Shown: positions 22,503-33,783, counted from the stretch's first letter. The stretch: DNA of 64,000 nt from Argyresthia goedartella (GCA_949825045.1 OX463829.1:20678715-20742714), one strand, 5' to 3'. The notes: generated by a model not told the origin, from the letters alone. Made by a program: numbers and translations.

Positions 22503-22640
22503 TATTCATATTCTTTATTGCACAAAAATCTTAATAGTAAGGTAACAAAACATTTTATGAGCAAAGGCGAGCTTATCTCTAAAGAGAGATTTCTACCAGC
22601 AAACCCAGGCAGGACAGGAAAAATTGTGCAATAGGAAAGT
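22503..22640 (-). repeat. LINE 3'-UTR fragment
   Basis: On the minus strand it ends TTGTGCAATAAAGAATATG and contains TAGAAATCTCTC...GATAAGCTCGCC, a pattern common at the 3' end of lepidopteran Jockey-like LINEs. No coding part is left. Confidence 0.5.
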
Positions 22641-22829
22641 CCTAGTGCGCAATAAAACTGTACACATCTAATTGTTTACAACTAAAAAATAATAATGTAA
22701 AAAAAGATATGTACTAAATAAAATACAAACGCACAAAAATAAAATATATATCAAACATATACTACTTATATATACATATATAAAAGTACCTATCACGAAA
22801 GAGAAAGGAAATTCTGTTTCAATCTTGTT

Positions 22830-23262
22830 TTAAAAGTGAAAATTGAGGGACTACATATCTCTACTAGCGCACGGATGTTTCATCACCCATAGAGTAAACA
22901 ACTACTATGGGGGAAGAACTCTCATAAGACAAATACCACCTTTATTTAATTCCATTCCACTAGTAATTAAATCCGAAGAAAAATTATATAAATTTAAACG
23001 CGTATATAAGAAGTACTTATTGGATGGCCTGTCTAATCCTGATGGATTTCGTACCACTGTTATTTAATTATAAAGTTAAGATTTTATAAGAAAGATCTCA
23101 TTCTTTAGTCACTATAATAATTATTTTAATGTTAACGTGAGTAGCAGTAAGACTGTCTACCCACAGACAAACTGCGAAATGTGGTTTTGTGGGAGTTTTT
23201 GTAATTCTAACAATAATCTTATTACATAAAGAATTTTTTGAAAATTAAAAAAATTGAAAATT
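22830..23262 (+). mobile_element. CR1-like LINE, 3'-terminal fragment
   Basis: The frame at 22843-23067 encodes only the last ~75 residues of a LINE ORF2: HRVNNYYGGRTLIRQIPPLFNSIP, comparable to NYYGSRTACRVLPKILNRMP in the 8.5-kb LINE. An AT-rich 3' UTR follows, with a possible hairpin (CCCACAGAC ... TTTGTGGG) and an A-rich tail near 23230-23262. 5'-truncated. Confidence 0.75.
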
Positions 23263-23474
23263 GAAGTGCGTTCCACAGACGGATAACCGTTAACCTAAAC
23301 GAGTGTTTGTAAGCGGCAGTGTTGTGCCGAGGAGTAGAAAGGGAGACATCGTGTGGGATCTCCGGTTGCTATGCCTGGAGGAAATAAACTCGAAACGTTC
23401 TCAAAGATATGAGGGGTAGCGTGGATTTCGCAAAATGTTGAACAGATAGGAGAGAATGTGCATATCACGACGAA

Positions 23475-24063
23475 TGTCAAAGTCAAAGTCAAAGTACTTT
23501 ACTACTGTAGATATTTACATATACTTAGCAAACGTCATTTTTTGCCTCTTCCCTACATTGGACCACTGTGGGAGAAGTAGGGCGTAGAAACTACCACAGA
23601 TTGATTTTTAGATCTCTTTTAAAAATAGGTTGTGCTTAGCTAATACAAATATGAAAAATTTAATTGTTATGATTAATAAGTAGGAATAAATAATAACAAA
23701 ACTATTAACAGCAAGGTCTGTGTTGAGCCAGATTAACCCCATACAGTCCTGTCATTTAAGTAATCTTGAACATTGTAATATCCCTTTTTCGACAAAGTCG
23801 CTTTAACATGCTTTTTAAATTGCTCAAATGGCAATTTCAAAATCTCCAGAGGTATCCTATTGTAGTAGAGAATGCACTGACCCTTGAAAAAATTGCTAAC
23901 ATTCGCGAGTCTAAAACGGGGCGCACATAGTCTGTGATTATTTCTTAGGCTAACATTACAGCTATCGCTACGTTTGGAAAATGTTGTAAGGTTCTTGCGT
24001 ACATACATTATATTTTGAGTGAGATATTGGTTTAATGAATCTAAACGAGGTCGTACATATCTG
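23475..24063 (-). mobile_element. Jockey-like LINE, 3'-terminal fragment
   Basis: The minus-strand frame 24063-23733 (RYVRPRLDSLNQYLTQNIMYVRKN..., then FFKGQCILYYNRIP and KKGYYNVQDYLNDRTVW) is the C-terminus typical of lepidopteran Jockey ORF2. The 3' UTR ends in CTTTGACTTTGACTTTGAC repeats at 23475-23500. The endonuclease and RT core are missing. Confidence 0.8.
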
Positions 24064-25016
24064 TTTTCGACGAGGGCGCCAGGCAGACGTGGTTACCGAG
24101 GAAGTCGTGCAAAAGGTAAAAACATAACGTTCACCGATCGACGTACCAAAGTGCGTGAATTAGCAGAGGCAGTAGAGGTGTCGTACGGAACAGCAATTAA
24201 TATAAAACACGATAAATTATTCGTATTTATGAAAAAAGTGTCCGCGCGGTGGGTGCCGCGATTACTCACGGATGAAAATAAGCTGTTACGGCTGCCAATG
24301 TCGAAGGACTCTTTGGGCTTATTTGAGTGAAATCCACAGGAGTTTTTGCGTCGTGTCGTTACTGTAGATGAAACCTGGATCCATTATTATACACCTGAGG
24401 CCAAGCGGCAGTCTAATCAATGGATTTTTTCTAACGAATCTGCCCCAAAGAAGGCGAAAACGGTTCCATCAGCCGGAAAAGTCATGGCCACTATTTTTCG
24501 GGATAGCAAGGGAATAATCCCTATAGATTTCTTGCAAAAAGGGAAAACCATCACAGGGCCGTACTATAATGGACCGTTATTGGACCGGTTTGATAACAAA
24601 ATAAAGGAGACACGGCCCCATTTCGCCAAGAAGAATTTGGCTTGTTGTTCCATCATGACAACGCACCAGCCCATTTATCCAAAATTCTCACTGCCAAACT
24701 AACCCAACTACGTTACGAATTGCTGCCACACCCGCCTTACTATCCGAATCTGGCTCCGTGATTTTTTTTGTTCCCCAATATGAAAACATGGCTCGGGGGA
24801 AAGAAATTCAGGTCAAATGAGGAGGTTATAGCTGAGACAGAAGCGTATTTTGAAAAGTTTGACAAATCCTACTTTTTGGAGGGGATAAAAAAGTGGCTGA
24901 TACGCTGGGAAAAGTGTAAGAACCTAGAACGAGATTATGTTAAAAAATAAAATAAAACATTAAAATATATATGCGTCTTCATTTCTAACACGGGTACTTT
25001 TTGATCCACCCTCGTA
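24064..25016 (+). pseudogene. Tc1/mariner transposase, dead copy
   Basis: Cut-and-paste transposase of the mariner family. Visible parts: helix-turn-helix remnant (VRELAEAVEVSYGTA), VTVDETWIHYYTPE with the first catalytic Asp, and in another frame FHHDNAPAH with the second Asp. The third catalytic position, normally LAPSDFFLF, reads GCTCCGTGATTTT, which gives a stop. Further damage: TGA at 24328, frame change near 24640 and missing N-terminus. A 3' inverted-terminal-repeat-like end (GGGTACTTTTTGATCCACCC) reaches about 25016, next to TA. The 5' end is replaced by the adjoining LINE. Confidence 0.85.
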
Positions 25017-25064
25017 CAATTAAGATGTTTTGTTAAATTACACTCCAAAATCTGCTCCCGAGCA

Positions 25065-25275
25065 ATCATCGGATCTCATTCATTTCAAAATAGTAATTTA
25101 TTGACCCTTGAGCCCAACAGACGGTTTCGAATCTCCGTGATCAGGGCTCCAGCTTTGGATAATAGACGCTCCGCCGGAACTGACGTCCCCCGTATAATTA
25201 GAAAGAGAACTTCAAGCGTGTAGAGCCCCGGGAACACGGTTTTCATGTCTTTCCACTGCTGCAATGGGTTTTATC
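25065..25275 (-). pseudogene. hAT transposase, C-terminal dimerisation fragment
   Basis: Minus-strand reading gives LEVLFLIIRGTSVPAERLLS, then KAGALITEIRNRLLGSRVNKLLF, the hATC dimerisation motif at the end of hAT/ZBED transposases. No catalytic part or termini nearby. It differs clearly from the hAT at 59-62 kb. Confidence 0.75.
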
Positions 25276-25416
25276 TAAATGGATATACTGGATTTGCGAT
25301 ATAAAACCCATTTCATCTCTGTCTTGGTCGGTGGTGCGATCGTTTTGTTCATTATTTTCTAGATACTAATAAAGCCTATCTACAGTTTTGGAACCAACCA
25401 CCAACAGAGGTTATAA

Positions 25417-26078
25417 GTCACGCAACGAATTAAGAGCGCTGGGCGACGTTGGCGGGAATTATTGCGCATATGTACCTACAGGTATAAGCGGTTTTAGCGC
25501 CACGAGTTATGAGCGGTGGCCTTGAATGCGCAGTCTTTTTAGGGTTCCGTACCCGAAGGGTTCCAAACGGGACCCTATTACTAAGACTTCGCTGTCCGTC
25601 CGTCCGTCCGTCCGTCCGTCTGTCACCAGGCTGTATCTCAAGAACCTAGAGTGTTGAAATTTTCACAGATTATGTATTTCTGTTGCCGCTATAACAACAA
25701 ATACTAAAAAACAGGAAAAAATAAATATTTAAGGGGGCTCCCATACAACAATACCACATACAAACTTATGGATGCACCTGGTTACGTACATGGAGTGTGA
25801 AAGTAACCGCACCAATAACTTTGTAAACAATATTTTGCTGTGTAAAATCCAAACTATTCACTCCACACCATCGCTTCCATTGAACGGTGGTACGGAACCC
25901 TTCTTGCGTGATTTAGACTCCACTTGACCGGTTTTTTTCAATACCTGTACATATGCGCAGTAATTCTCGCCAAAACGTCGCCCAGCGCTCTTGATTCGTG
26001 GCGCGAGGTATATTGAAAAGTGACTATTGCGCATTCAAGGCCACCGCTCATAACGTGTGGCGCGACGTATAACTTGGT
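25417..26078. repeat. Inverted-repeat structure flanking a lepidopteran repeat
   Basis: Left arm 25417-25535 has two related units (GAGCGCTGGGCGACGTTGGC and GAGCGGTGGCCTTGAATGCG). Right arm 25935-26078 has their reverse complements (GCGTTCTCGCC-like ATTCTCGCCAAAACGTCGCC and GCGCATTCAAGGCCACCGCT) in the same left-right order. Unit order is thus A B ... A' B', not the mirror order of a simple fold-back. Probably a MITE with repeated terminal units. Confidence 0.6.
25540..25930 (+). repeat. Common lepidopteran dispersed repeat
   Basis: Starts AGGGTTCCGTACCCGAAGGG, holds a (GTCC)n run at 25593-25620, TCACCAGGCTGTATCTCA and ATTTCTGTTGCCGCTATAAC, and ends near GACCGGTTTTTTTC. This family is found throughout lepidopteran genomes and transcripts. 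Non-coding; sits between the inverted arms above. Confidence 0.65.
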
Positions 26079-26152
26079 TGAGTGGACCAAAATTGATTTC
26101 GTTCTACACGGTCACGTGGTTGGCTCAATAGGTCAGTGCTTTCGAAGATCGC

Positions 26153-26388
26153 TAGCAGTTAAGACGGTCTTAAAATATGAAACCGTGTCTTTAAAAATAT
26201 GAGAAAATTGGAGTGGCCTTGACTCTTTTATGTGCGAGTGACCAAGAAAAACAAAGAAAGAAAATGGACGAAACAGTGGTTAAAAGAGCGAAAAGCATTG
26301 AGTCATTTAAATACTGGAGTCTTTGTACAAGGACTTCAGTGAACTAATCATTTGGCTGTCCACTCCATACACGGATAGTGTTTCCCAC
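26153..26388. repeat. 236-bp segment duplicated at 37035-37270
   Basis: Nearly identical to 37035-37270 (offset 10882), with few substitutions. It includes the end of the RTE reverse-transcriptase fragment (about 26310-26388, minus strand) and about 155 bp of unidentified sequence. Both copies therefore descend from one pre-formed junction. Confidence 0.85.
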
Positions 26389-27084
26389 AAATCATTCCTC
26401 ATCACTTTATCATATGCCTTTTCTAAGTCTACGAAAGCGCAGTAAACTTTATGCCTCAAAGCCAGATGTTTTTCTTTTACGCATCGTAGAGCAAAGATCA
26501 GGTCCGTACATCCCATTCCTCTTCTGAATCCCCCTTGCGCATCTCAGATATTTTCCTCCGTTTTCTTCATCACTCGTTCAATCAATATTTTTGCATACAA
26601 TTTACCGACGATACTGAGAAGACTAATGCCACGGTAGCTTATACAGTCCTGCTGTGAACCCTTCCCATTATATAGTGGGACGATAACAGCCTTGCACCAG
26701 TCTCCTGGCACCCGACCGATCGTCCAGCATATATTAAAGAGTCGGTTCAGCTGACTAGCCACGACGCCATCTCCCCCCCTCAGCATCTCTAACGATACTC
26801 TGTCATACCTACCCTGCCGCTTTACCTGTTTTCATACTTTTCATCGCACATACTATTTCTTTCATGCTTATATTATCACTTTCGTACTCAACTTCAGTCG
26901 ATGTCGTATCCTCAGCGACAGCTGCGGGTACGGCATCTACTAGTGAGGAGGATGTGCTTGCAGCTACACTTCCAGTCCCCTCACGTTCGTAGACTTTCAA
27001 AATATTCCTTCCATCGATCCAGAACCTTTTCTTCCTCATTCAAAACATCACCATTTTCACTTCTAATTACATTAAAATTAGTTT
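26310..27084 (-). pseudogene. RTE-type LINE, N-terminal part of reverse transcriptase
   Basis: Minus-strand frames give ENGDVLNEEEKVLDRWKEYF, then NISMKEIVCAMKSMKTGKAAG, DWCKAVIVPLYNGKGSQQDC, YRGISLLSIVGKLYAKIL and CAFVDLEKAYDKV (RT motif A). The catalytic DD box and everything after LKSLYKDS are missing. Breaks: a frame change near 27000, another near 26800 and a TGA after ENI (about 26545). Upstream it ends at AGTTT (27080-27084), the target site of the Mag element, whose other side is the RTE piece at 56.5 kb. Confidence 0.85.
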
Positions 27085-27215
27085 TGTTATATTTAGATAT
27101 GTAGGTAGTCACTGCTAAAGATAAGGTGCCGCGGCTGCGCCCGCGATGGGAGACGGCAGTCGATTATACGCATTATAACCAAACGGGTGTTGTATCATTT
27201 CCATCGCTCATAACA
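27085..27215 (+). repeat. Mag-type element 5' LTR (131 bp)
   Basis: TGTTAT...ATAACA, 131 bp, the same length and ends as the LTRs at 52090-52220 and 56340-56470. Preceded by the target duplication AGTTT (27080-27084). Followed by GT and TGGCCACGAGG, a candidate primer-binding site whose tRNA I cannot name. Confidence 0.88.
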
Positions 27216-27257
27216 GTTGGCCACGAGGATAAACAATTTTATTACGCGTGCTAAAAA

Positions 27258-28316
27258 ATTGCTAAAGTAACAGTCGGGACTTTATCTCTATTCAATCATG
27301 AAAGTGAAGATTGGCCACTGTACAAGGATAGGCTTGAACAGTGGTTTATAGCAAACGATATTTGCGAAACAAAAGAAGACATCGCCGGTAGCAAGCGCCG
27401 CGCCATTTTTCTGAGTAGTTTGGCTGAAAACACTTACAAGTTATTACGTGACTTGGCGTTACCATCACAAGTTGGAAAGTTGGACTATACAAAAGTGGTA
27501 GCATTACCGGATGGACATTTCATACCAAAGAAATGTGGATTTGCCGAACGGTACCGATTTCATAGTGCCACGCAACTACCCAGTGAACGTTTGGCGCAGT
27601 GGGCAGCTCGTGTCAGAGGGCTGGCCATTGATTGCGGTTTTAGTGCATCGACTTTGGATGAGGCTCTTCGGGACCGTTTTGTTTTGGGCATGATGTCTGG
27701 CCCAGAGCGGGATAAACTCTTCACAAAGGACTTGAAGGAGCTCAACTTGAGCAAGGCGCTGGGATTGGCTGAGGGCGTGCGTTGTGCACGTCAAGGCTCA
27801 CAGCAGACCTCTTCAGTGGCTGTGGTGCAGCAATCTCTCCCGGTGCTCAAGATGGCGGCGGCGCCGAGGCAGTCGTGCGCGCAGGCTAGCAACCTATCGG
27901 CGCGAGTGATACAGGGTCGCAACGACTCCGGTTCCACGTGTGAAGCTTGCGGATATGAAGGGCATGAAGTCAACATGTGTCGGTTTACTCGTTACAAGTG
28001 CAAAAAGTGCGGTATAAAAGGGCATTTACGACGAGTATGTCCCAATAGAAATATAGTTCGTCATCATTTCGTTGAGTGTGGTTGCGCTGATGACGGTGGC
28101 GATGATGGTAAGCGAATTATATATAATATTCGTTCCTTACTGGGGGAACCAATGAAGGAGTCCGTTATTGTCAATGGAATAGGGTTATGCTTTGAGTTGG
28201 ACACAGGTTCTGCAGTTACGGTTATACCAGAGAAAACATACTTAGATAAATTTTCACATGTAAAACTAAAACCTAGCAACATCATTTTGCAAAGTTATAA
28301 CGGTAGTAATATCGGG
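27258..28316 (+). pseudogene. gag: Mag-clade Ty3/Gypsy gag and protease (start codon lost, interrupted)
   Basis: Capsid/nucleocapsid and protease of a short-LTR Ty3/Gypsy element of the Mag (K02A2.6-like) type. The frame starts with ATT where the 52-kb copy has ATG (52263). A gag core (LAQWAARVRGLAIDCGF, LRDRFVLGM) leads to a zinc-knuckle pair (CEACGYEGHEVNMC; CKKCGIKGHLRRVC) and a retropepsin (CFELDTGSAVTVIPE). At 28316, after the GGGAC of ATCGGGAC, the frame is broken by a DNA transposon. It resumes at 35788 after the repeated ATCGGGAC. Confidence 0.9.
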
Positions 28317-28805
28317 ACCACAGATATCGAGAGATAGGCCCTTGGCGCTAAGCTTGTATCGGAACCAGTGTCGCCGAAAACTAAGAACACGCATACATTT
28401 ACACCACTCGTACATCAATCCCTCCGCTTTTATTGGTCAGTGCAATGTCATGCACCTATCGTCCAAACACACACACACTACCGCAGGTATACTAGATAGT
28501 CGAGCTAGTGTTGGGACAATGCAAGGACAGTGTGTATCATCGATCGATTATAATTTATAGACACTGCTATAGACAGTCGTATAAAATGCCGGGTTCTATA
28601 AATAAAATAGTAATTTTTTTGTAAATACGACATATTTATACGACATTTTTATTTTTTATTTATTTATTCAAAAACAAATTATAATTATTCTTTACATTAC
28701 TTAGGTGGCCACTCAATCCTTGACAGGTTTAAGAGTGACCACTGTCCCCCGCTTTTACCCTGTTTACATTTTAATCTAATATTTTTTTCTATGAGCGAAA
28801 TACTA

Positions 28806-28943
28806 TGAGCCGGTTTCACAGGCTACGGATATTCCCCGCGCGACAGGCCAGCCGCGATTTCTTAGTAGAATATTCACGGCTCGCCTGCTACGCCGCCGCC
28901 GCCGCCGCCGCCGCCGGGTCCCTCCGCCACCTGTGAAGCCGGT
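28806..28943. repeat. GC-rich MITE-like insert with (GCC)n
   Basis: GAGCCGGTTTCACAGG at the left and CACCTGTGAAGCCGGTCC at the right form imperfect inverted termini around a GC-rich centre with a GCC run (28889-28916), in an AT-rich LINE 3' end. It supplies the poly-glycine end of the adjoining RT frame. Confidence 0.55.
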
Positions 28944-30913
28944 CCGTGTTTACATTGTTGTAGGAAGTACTTTTTTAATACAGTTTTACATTTGTGATTG
29001 TCCACGCACAGGGAATCAATGACCTCGCTCGGTAGTTCATTGAGTACTAGCGGTAGCATACATTCTATCGTTCGCCTACCGTAGTCATTGTTAAATCTAG
29101 GTACAACAAATGTAGGTATATAAGATAGTGCGCGCAATGATTTCGGTCGAGCATGGCGTTTTACATTAATTATATTTTCTTTTTCTTCACACATTATTAG
29201 GAACTTAGTTTTATTATAGATATTGATAATATTACAGTATTCAAATATTGCTGTGCTGTCGTCTTTGTATTGAATTTTTATCTTTGATGGTACAATCTTT
29301 TTTAGAATACTTAATTGTAGTTTATATATGTTATCTATGTATGTTTTATATGTCCTACCGTAGCTACTTAGTCCATAACTTATTACAGAGTCAGCCAATG
29401 ATAAATATAACAATCTTAGTATGTTGTAAGGAATTTTATATTTTAGTATAACTAGTTTTCCCATTATAGCCCTTAGACGCTTACATATAAGTTCGATGTG
29501 GGGTCCCCAATTGAAGTTACTGTCTATTATCATGCCTAGGTACGTATGTTGGTCGACTAGTTCCAGATTAGCACATGTACCGTTACAAATGATGTTTTGA
29601 TGCATACATTGGTGCCCGTGGGCCACGATCCTGGGTATTGTTGTTGACTTTAGATATGGGGAATGAATGTGCATGAGTTTAGTTTTTTGTTCGTTGATAA
29701 CTAACCCAACATCATGAGCCCATTTACATAGCATATCATAATTTATCTGTAGTCTATTTTGCGCTTCCTCAATATCTTTATGTGCATACAGTAGGCAAGT
29801 ATCATCTGCAAATTGGTATACCGACCCTCCATTAAAGTTGTTAGACATATCGTTAACGTATATTAGGTACTCGGTCGGTGCAAGGATTGACCCCTGTGCC
29901 GAGCCCACCTCGGTTGGTATTTGCTTGCTGCGTTTTCCGGCTATGCTCACCGAGGTGGACCGGCCCTCGTGGTAATCCCTGAACCATCCGAGCAACGGAC
30001 CCTGTATACCAGCCTGCTGTAATTTTCGGTACAACGTTGAGTAATTTAATGTTTCAAAGGCCTTACTGAAATCCACAAAAATAGCCAAAACATGTTGTTT
30101 ATTGTGTAGGTAACCATTTACTTCGCTGGTGAATTTACTGAGTAATTGACAAGTATTTTTCTTCTGCTGGAATCCATATTGATTCTCATGTATGACATTA
30201 TTCTGTGTTAGGTATTTATTTAGCTCGTGACCAAAGTATTTTTCTATTATTTTATCTATACACGATAATATAGTTATTGGCCTATAATTATTAATATCCT
30301 GATGGCTACCCTTTTTATATACCGGTCTTATGATTCCTAGTTTGAGATCGTCCGGGTACTGTGATGTGGAGATGCATGTGTTAATTAAGTGGGTTATTAC
30401 CGGGGCTATTTTTTCGTTTATACATTTTATGTCCGACGCCCTTATCCCATCGGCGCCCGGGCTTTTTTTACCATTCAAATGTTTGATTATCACGTGCACC
30501 ACCCTGTCACTCACCTTTTTAAGCCTCATACACGTATTAGGTATATTTTCATATGTATCTTTATTTATTAAGGGTATGTTACATTGGCTACATATTTTAC
30601 TAACATTATTTTGAAATTCGTCTGCAAATTTATTTGTTAAGTCATCTAGTTCACAATTTTTAAAAGCTTTTGATATTACCTCGTCTACTGACTTTATACT
30701 TCTTCCACACAGTTTATTTATAATTTCCCACATCTTTTTTGGGTTATTAAAATTTTCACAAATTATATTTTTGGTATATTCATTTTTTATTTTATTGATG
30801 TGTTTACTAGTTTTATTCCTGTATTTATTATCCTCCTGAATCCTGGGCCCTAATTTTTCAAATATCATTATAAAAAAACATGTTTTCGGAAAGGTTACAG
30901 GGTAAGGCTTCAT
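28874..30913 (-). pseudogene. CR1-like LINE ORF2, reverse-transcriptase part
   Basis: Reverse transcriptase for target-primed integration. RT motifs: KKSPGADGIRASD, NNYRPITILSCIDKIIE, IFVDFSKAFETLNYSTLY (motif A), SAQGSILAPTEYLIYVNDM (motif B) and YQFADDTCLLY (catalytic FADD). A C-terminal PRFNNDYGRRTIECMLPLVL block follows. The first ~27 codons of the frame (to 30832) come from the inserted piggyBac-like element and the last ~25 (GPGGGGGGGG) from the GC-rich insert, so the true LINE part is about 30831-28945. Upstream ORF2 parts lie at 32339-33783. Not functional because split. Confidence 0.9.
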
Positions 30914-32334
30914 CTAAAAATACAAAAAAAAAAAAAAGCTCTCCCCCCCATTTTACGTTATGTGCTCATATGAGGACGCTGGGCGTTCGACCTCGTATGA
31001 GGACATAAACGATTAATATTAATATTCAATAATAAGGGAATGAAAATTAATAAAACAATTGAAATAATTATTTTAACCTTATAATTATCTTTTATTTATT
31101 TATAATCAGTCTTTTTTATTTATAATCAGCCTTTTATTTATTTATAATCAGCGATGATGGGAACACACCACTTTTGGCTCCAATACATTCGTATTTTTGG
31201 GAATTTTAGACACGACATTATGTAATTCAATCCTATGAATATTTTACATTCCTTCAATGTAAATCCCAAAATATTTCCGGTTCGAGACAAAACTGTCCTG
31301 TTTGCAGCTGTAACTATTTTGTCCAACAAAACATCATCGACGTATTCGTGTAAGAAGTCAATGGGTTTCCATTCCGATCGATCACGCATCGGGTACGCTG
31401 GTTGCTGTAAGCCTCTCATATTAGGAATAAAGGAAGCATGGGTCCATTTATGGCTGTATGGGTCATATCGGCGCTGCTGGATACCACGGCCACGAGCCCG
31501 TCCACGTTGACGCACGCTTACACCACGTCCTCGTCCACACCCCCGGCCCCGTGATGAGACTATCGATTGTGACCTTTCCGTCCCCCTTCCCCTCCCCTTT
31601 CCTCTACTCAATGATATTCTTCCTCTAGCTCTAGCTCTTCCTCGGCCACAAACAGTTGCAACCGGTGGAAATCGTGGAGTACTCGAACTTGTAGTCTCCT
31701 CATCAGACAAAGATAAATTACCGGCGCCTGGTAAAGTATCACTGGCGTTTTGTTCGTCATCCGAACTGGAATCACTCCGAAGATGTGTAGGCATAACTGG
31801 GCTTTCATTTTCACTGTCTGATAGTTCTTGGCCGTCGGATTCATAGAGCCATTGTGTAATATTTTGATTTCGAAGCTCTAAAACAAATATCAAAATTGAG
31901 AACTGGTGTCATCGTGTGATGACATAAAAAGTTGTAGTTCAGAACGGATGTGATCGGATGATGACATAGAAAAAGAAACATATAGCAATTGGGTAAAATT
32001 TACATTTCGATTGAAATAATGCTTTATCTAAGTGGTTACAGAATACCTCTAACCACTTTACACAAAAACAAACAAAAAGAAATACGATATCTATGGATTT
32101 CAATGGATATAAAACACTTACTCTCACTTCGCGACATGATGACTCCTCTCGCTTATGTTGTCACAGTTGCCAAGACAAAATGGCGTTCCAAAACCAACCT
32201 CAATATATATTTTTTATATGGCAACAATACTACGATTGCCCCAGACCACGCTAAATTCAAATGTGTGCCTATGGTTTCATTCAAGATTTTTCTAAAGTTT
32301 ATGTCATCATGCGAGTACACGGGGTCTCAGGAGG
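30832..32334 (-). mobile_element. piggyBac-like element, internally deleted (TTAT target duplication)
   Basis: Ends are CCTCCTGAATCC at 30832 and, inverted, CCTCCTGAGACC at 32334. TTAT flanks both sides (30828-30831 and 32335-32338). Removing the insert and one TTAT restores the LINE frame (RLLYN then KYRNKT). 1503 bp, with a truncated piggyBac-type transposase inside. The duplication is TTAT, not the canonical TTAA. Confidence 0.8.
31138..32137 (-). pseudogene. piggyBac-like transposase, N-terminal part (two exons)
   Basis: Exon 1 is 32137-32122 (MSRSE), the intron has GTAAGT and TTGTTTTAG borders, and exon 2 is 31877-31138. The product starts with an acidic serine-rich segment (DSENES, SSSDDEQNASD), then an unusual Arg-Gly-rich tract of ~70 residues (GRGRARARGR, SRGRGCGRGRG). 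It then enters the DDE_Tnp_1_7-type domain (WKPIDFLHEYVDDVLLDKIV, GFTLKECKIFIGLNYIMSCLKFPKIRMYW). It stops after PIIADYK, before the catalytic aspartates; sequence beyond consists of short TTATTTATAATCAG repeats. Catalytically dead. The RGG tract may bind nucleic acid (inference). Confidence 0.82.
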
Positions 32335-32338
32335 TTAT

Positions 32339-32732
32339 ATAATAATCTATTATCTAGGTTACTTTCATCCATCTTCCATATTGAGAATAATTCATCTCTT
32401 TTTGCACACATCTCTGTTATACTTTTACAGTTCCATGGGCATTGTTTTCTTTTACTTATATTTATCTTAATTTTGAGTCTATTTTTGTCGTATACATTTG
32501 TGAATTTATCAGATATAAAGTTATAGATATCATTGTGAAAGGTTAGAGCTTGGTTCCAGTCAGTTTCGTGTAAGTCTTTTAGTACTTTCTTGTTATCTAA
32601 TCTGTACGTGTATTTGTATTGGTTGTTGTTTTGTTTTTGGTTATTTACAATTGACAGGCCAGTTATGAAGTGGTCGGCGAGGGCATTGTTTATCACAGCT
32701 GCTCGCACGTATCTGTTCTCATATCTATACAC
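32339..32732 (-). pseudogene. CR1-like LINE ORF2, linker region
   Basis: Minus-strand frame joining endonuclease and RT: YVRAAVINNALADHFITGL, then CPWNCKSITEMCAKRDELFSIWKMDESNLDNRLLYN. This is the usual pre-RT linker of CR1/Jockey ORF2. The frame continues into the piggyBac-like insert (LLRPRVLA, to 32307). Upstream it is cut by the Jockey fragment. Confidence 0.8.
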
Positions 32733-33212
32733 AAGACCAGAAGGATTAAGACCACATAAAAGATTGGCAACATGCTCATCGAAATTACATTTAGTTCATT
32801 CAGGCCCCCGCTCGATGGCTGCCAAAATATTTAATTGTATACCGAAATCAATTCAGTCTATAGAAAAAATTAATGTATTTAAAAATGCCCTTAATAAATA
32901 CTTAGTACGAAAAAGTTATTATACTCTACAAGAGTTTTTTGATGAACATGGCAAAAACTAGGTTTAGAGCTTGTGAGACTTGTGTTATTATATCTTAAGT
33001 AAAAGTAAAATATATTCTGTTATTGTTCTTGTTTTAGAGAGTCTATGAAAATTAATAATAAATAAAATAAGTAATCTAGGTAGTAAGTAAGAATTTAAGT
33101 TATAACCTTTTATAATCCTAAGTTAGCAGCCCTCTTGTTTGTTCCTGAAAATACTTATCTAAGACCCTATGTACAACAAGAAAGCTAATAAACGTCTATT
33201 CTATTCTATTCT
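32722..33212 (+). mobile_element. Jockey-like LINE 3' fragment inserted in the CR1 endonuclease
   Basis: Plus-strand frame to 32961: RPHKRLATCSSKLHLVHSGP, MAAKIFNCIPKSIQSIEK, YLVRKSYYTLQEFF. This is the C-terminus of a Jockey ORF2. The 3' UTR has CTAATAAACG and ends in (ATTCT)n at 33195-33213. It separates the endonuclease (33213 on) from its linker, opposite in direction to the host LINE. Confidence 0.8.
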
Positions 33213-33783
33213 ATCCGCGTCTCGCATAAAAATATGATCTATACATGATTTCGTGATTTTATCCAAATTCTTTTCAATCCGCGTATATTGACTGATACCG
33301 CACTCGAACCCTAATCCATATAATCTGTTAAGGTAGTTATTTACAGTGGGATTTTGTATTTTTAAATCGATATTGACGTCCCCTATTAAAACATAGCTTT
33401 TGTTGATTGGGTACTTACTTAGGACATTGGATAGCTCCGTTATAAATTGACATTTATTTAAACTAGGTGGTCTGTACACTGCACACAATCCTATGACACT
33501 ATTATTACTTAATTCTAATCTCAAAGTTACATGTAAATACCGAATGCCTCGTAAATATAACACTTTTATTTATGTATATTATTATCCCCCCTCCTTTCTT
33601 GGCGTTTCTTAATTCCGAGTACATGGTGTAGTCTTCCAATTCAAACATACATGTGTTTGCGTCTGAAATATTTGCTTCACATATTACCATGACCTGTACG
33701 AGCCGCGAGCTGTTAATTATGATGTGTTCTAACTGATTGAAGTTGATGATCATGGATCTTATATTGATGTGTAGGACAGTCAT
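33201..33783 (-). pseudogene. CR1-like LINE ORF2, apurinic endonuclease domain
   Basis: Exonuclease-endonuclease-phosphatase fold endonuclease that nicks target DNA. Visible: MTVLHINIRS start, VMVICEANISDANT with the metal-binding Glu, GGGIIIYI, VYRPPS, LIGDVNIDL and CIDHIF. A frameshift near 33550 splits it into two frames. It ends at RDADR against the Jockey insertion and lacks the last strand of the fold. Confidence 0.85.

Noticed and set aside
25593..25620. (GTCC)n run as a distinct feature
   Set aside because: Normal part of the common lepidopteran repeat around it.
30832..30913. N-terminus of the CR1-like RT frame as native LINE protein
   Set aside because: These codons lie inside the piggyBac-like insert; the LINE frame begins at 30831.
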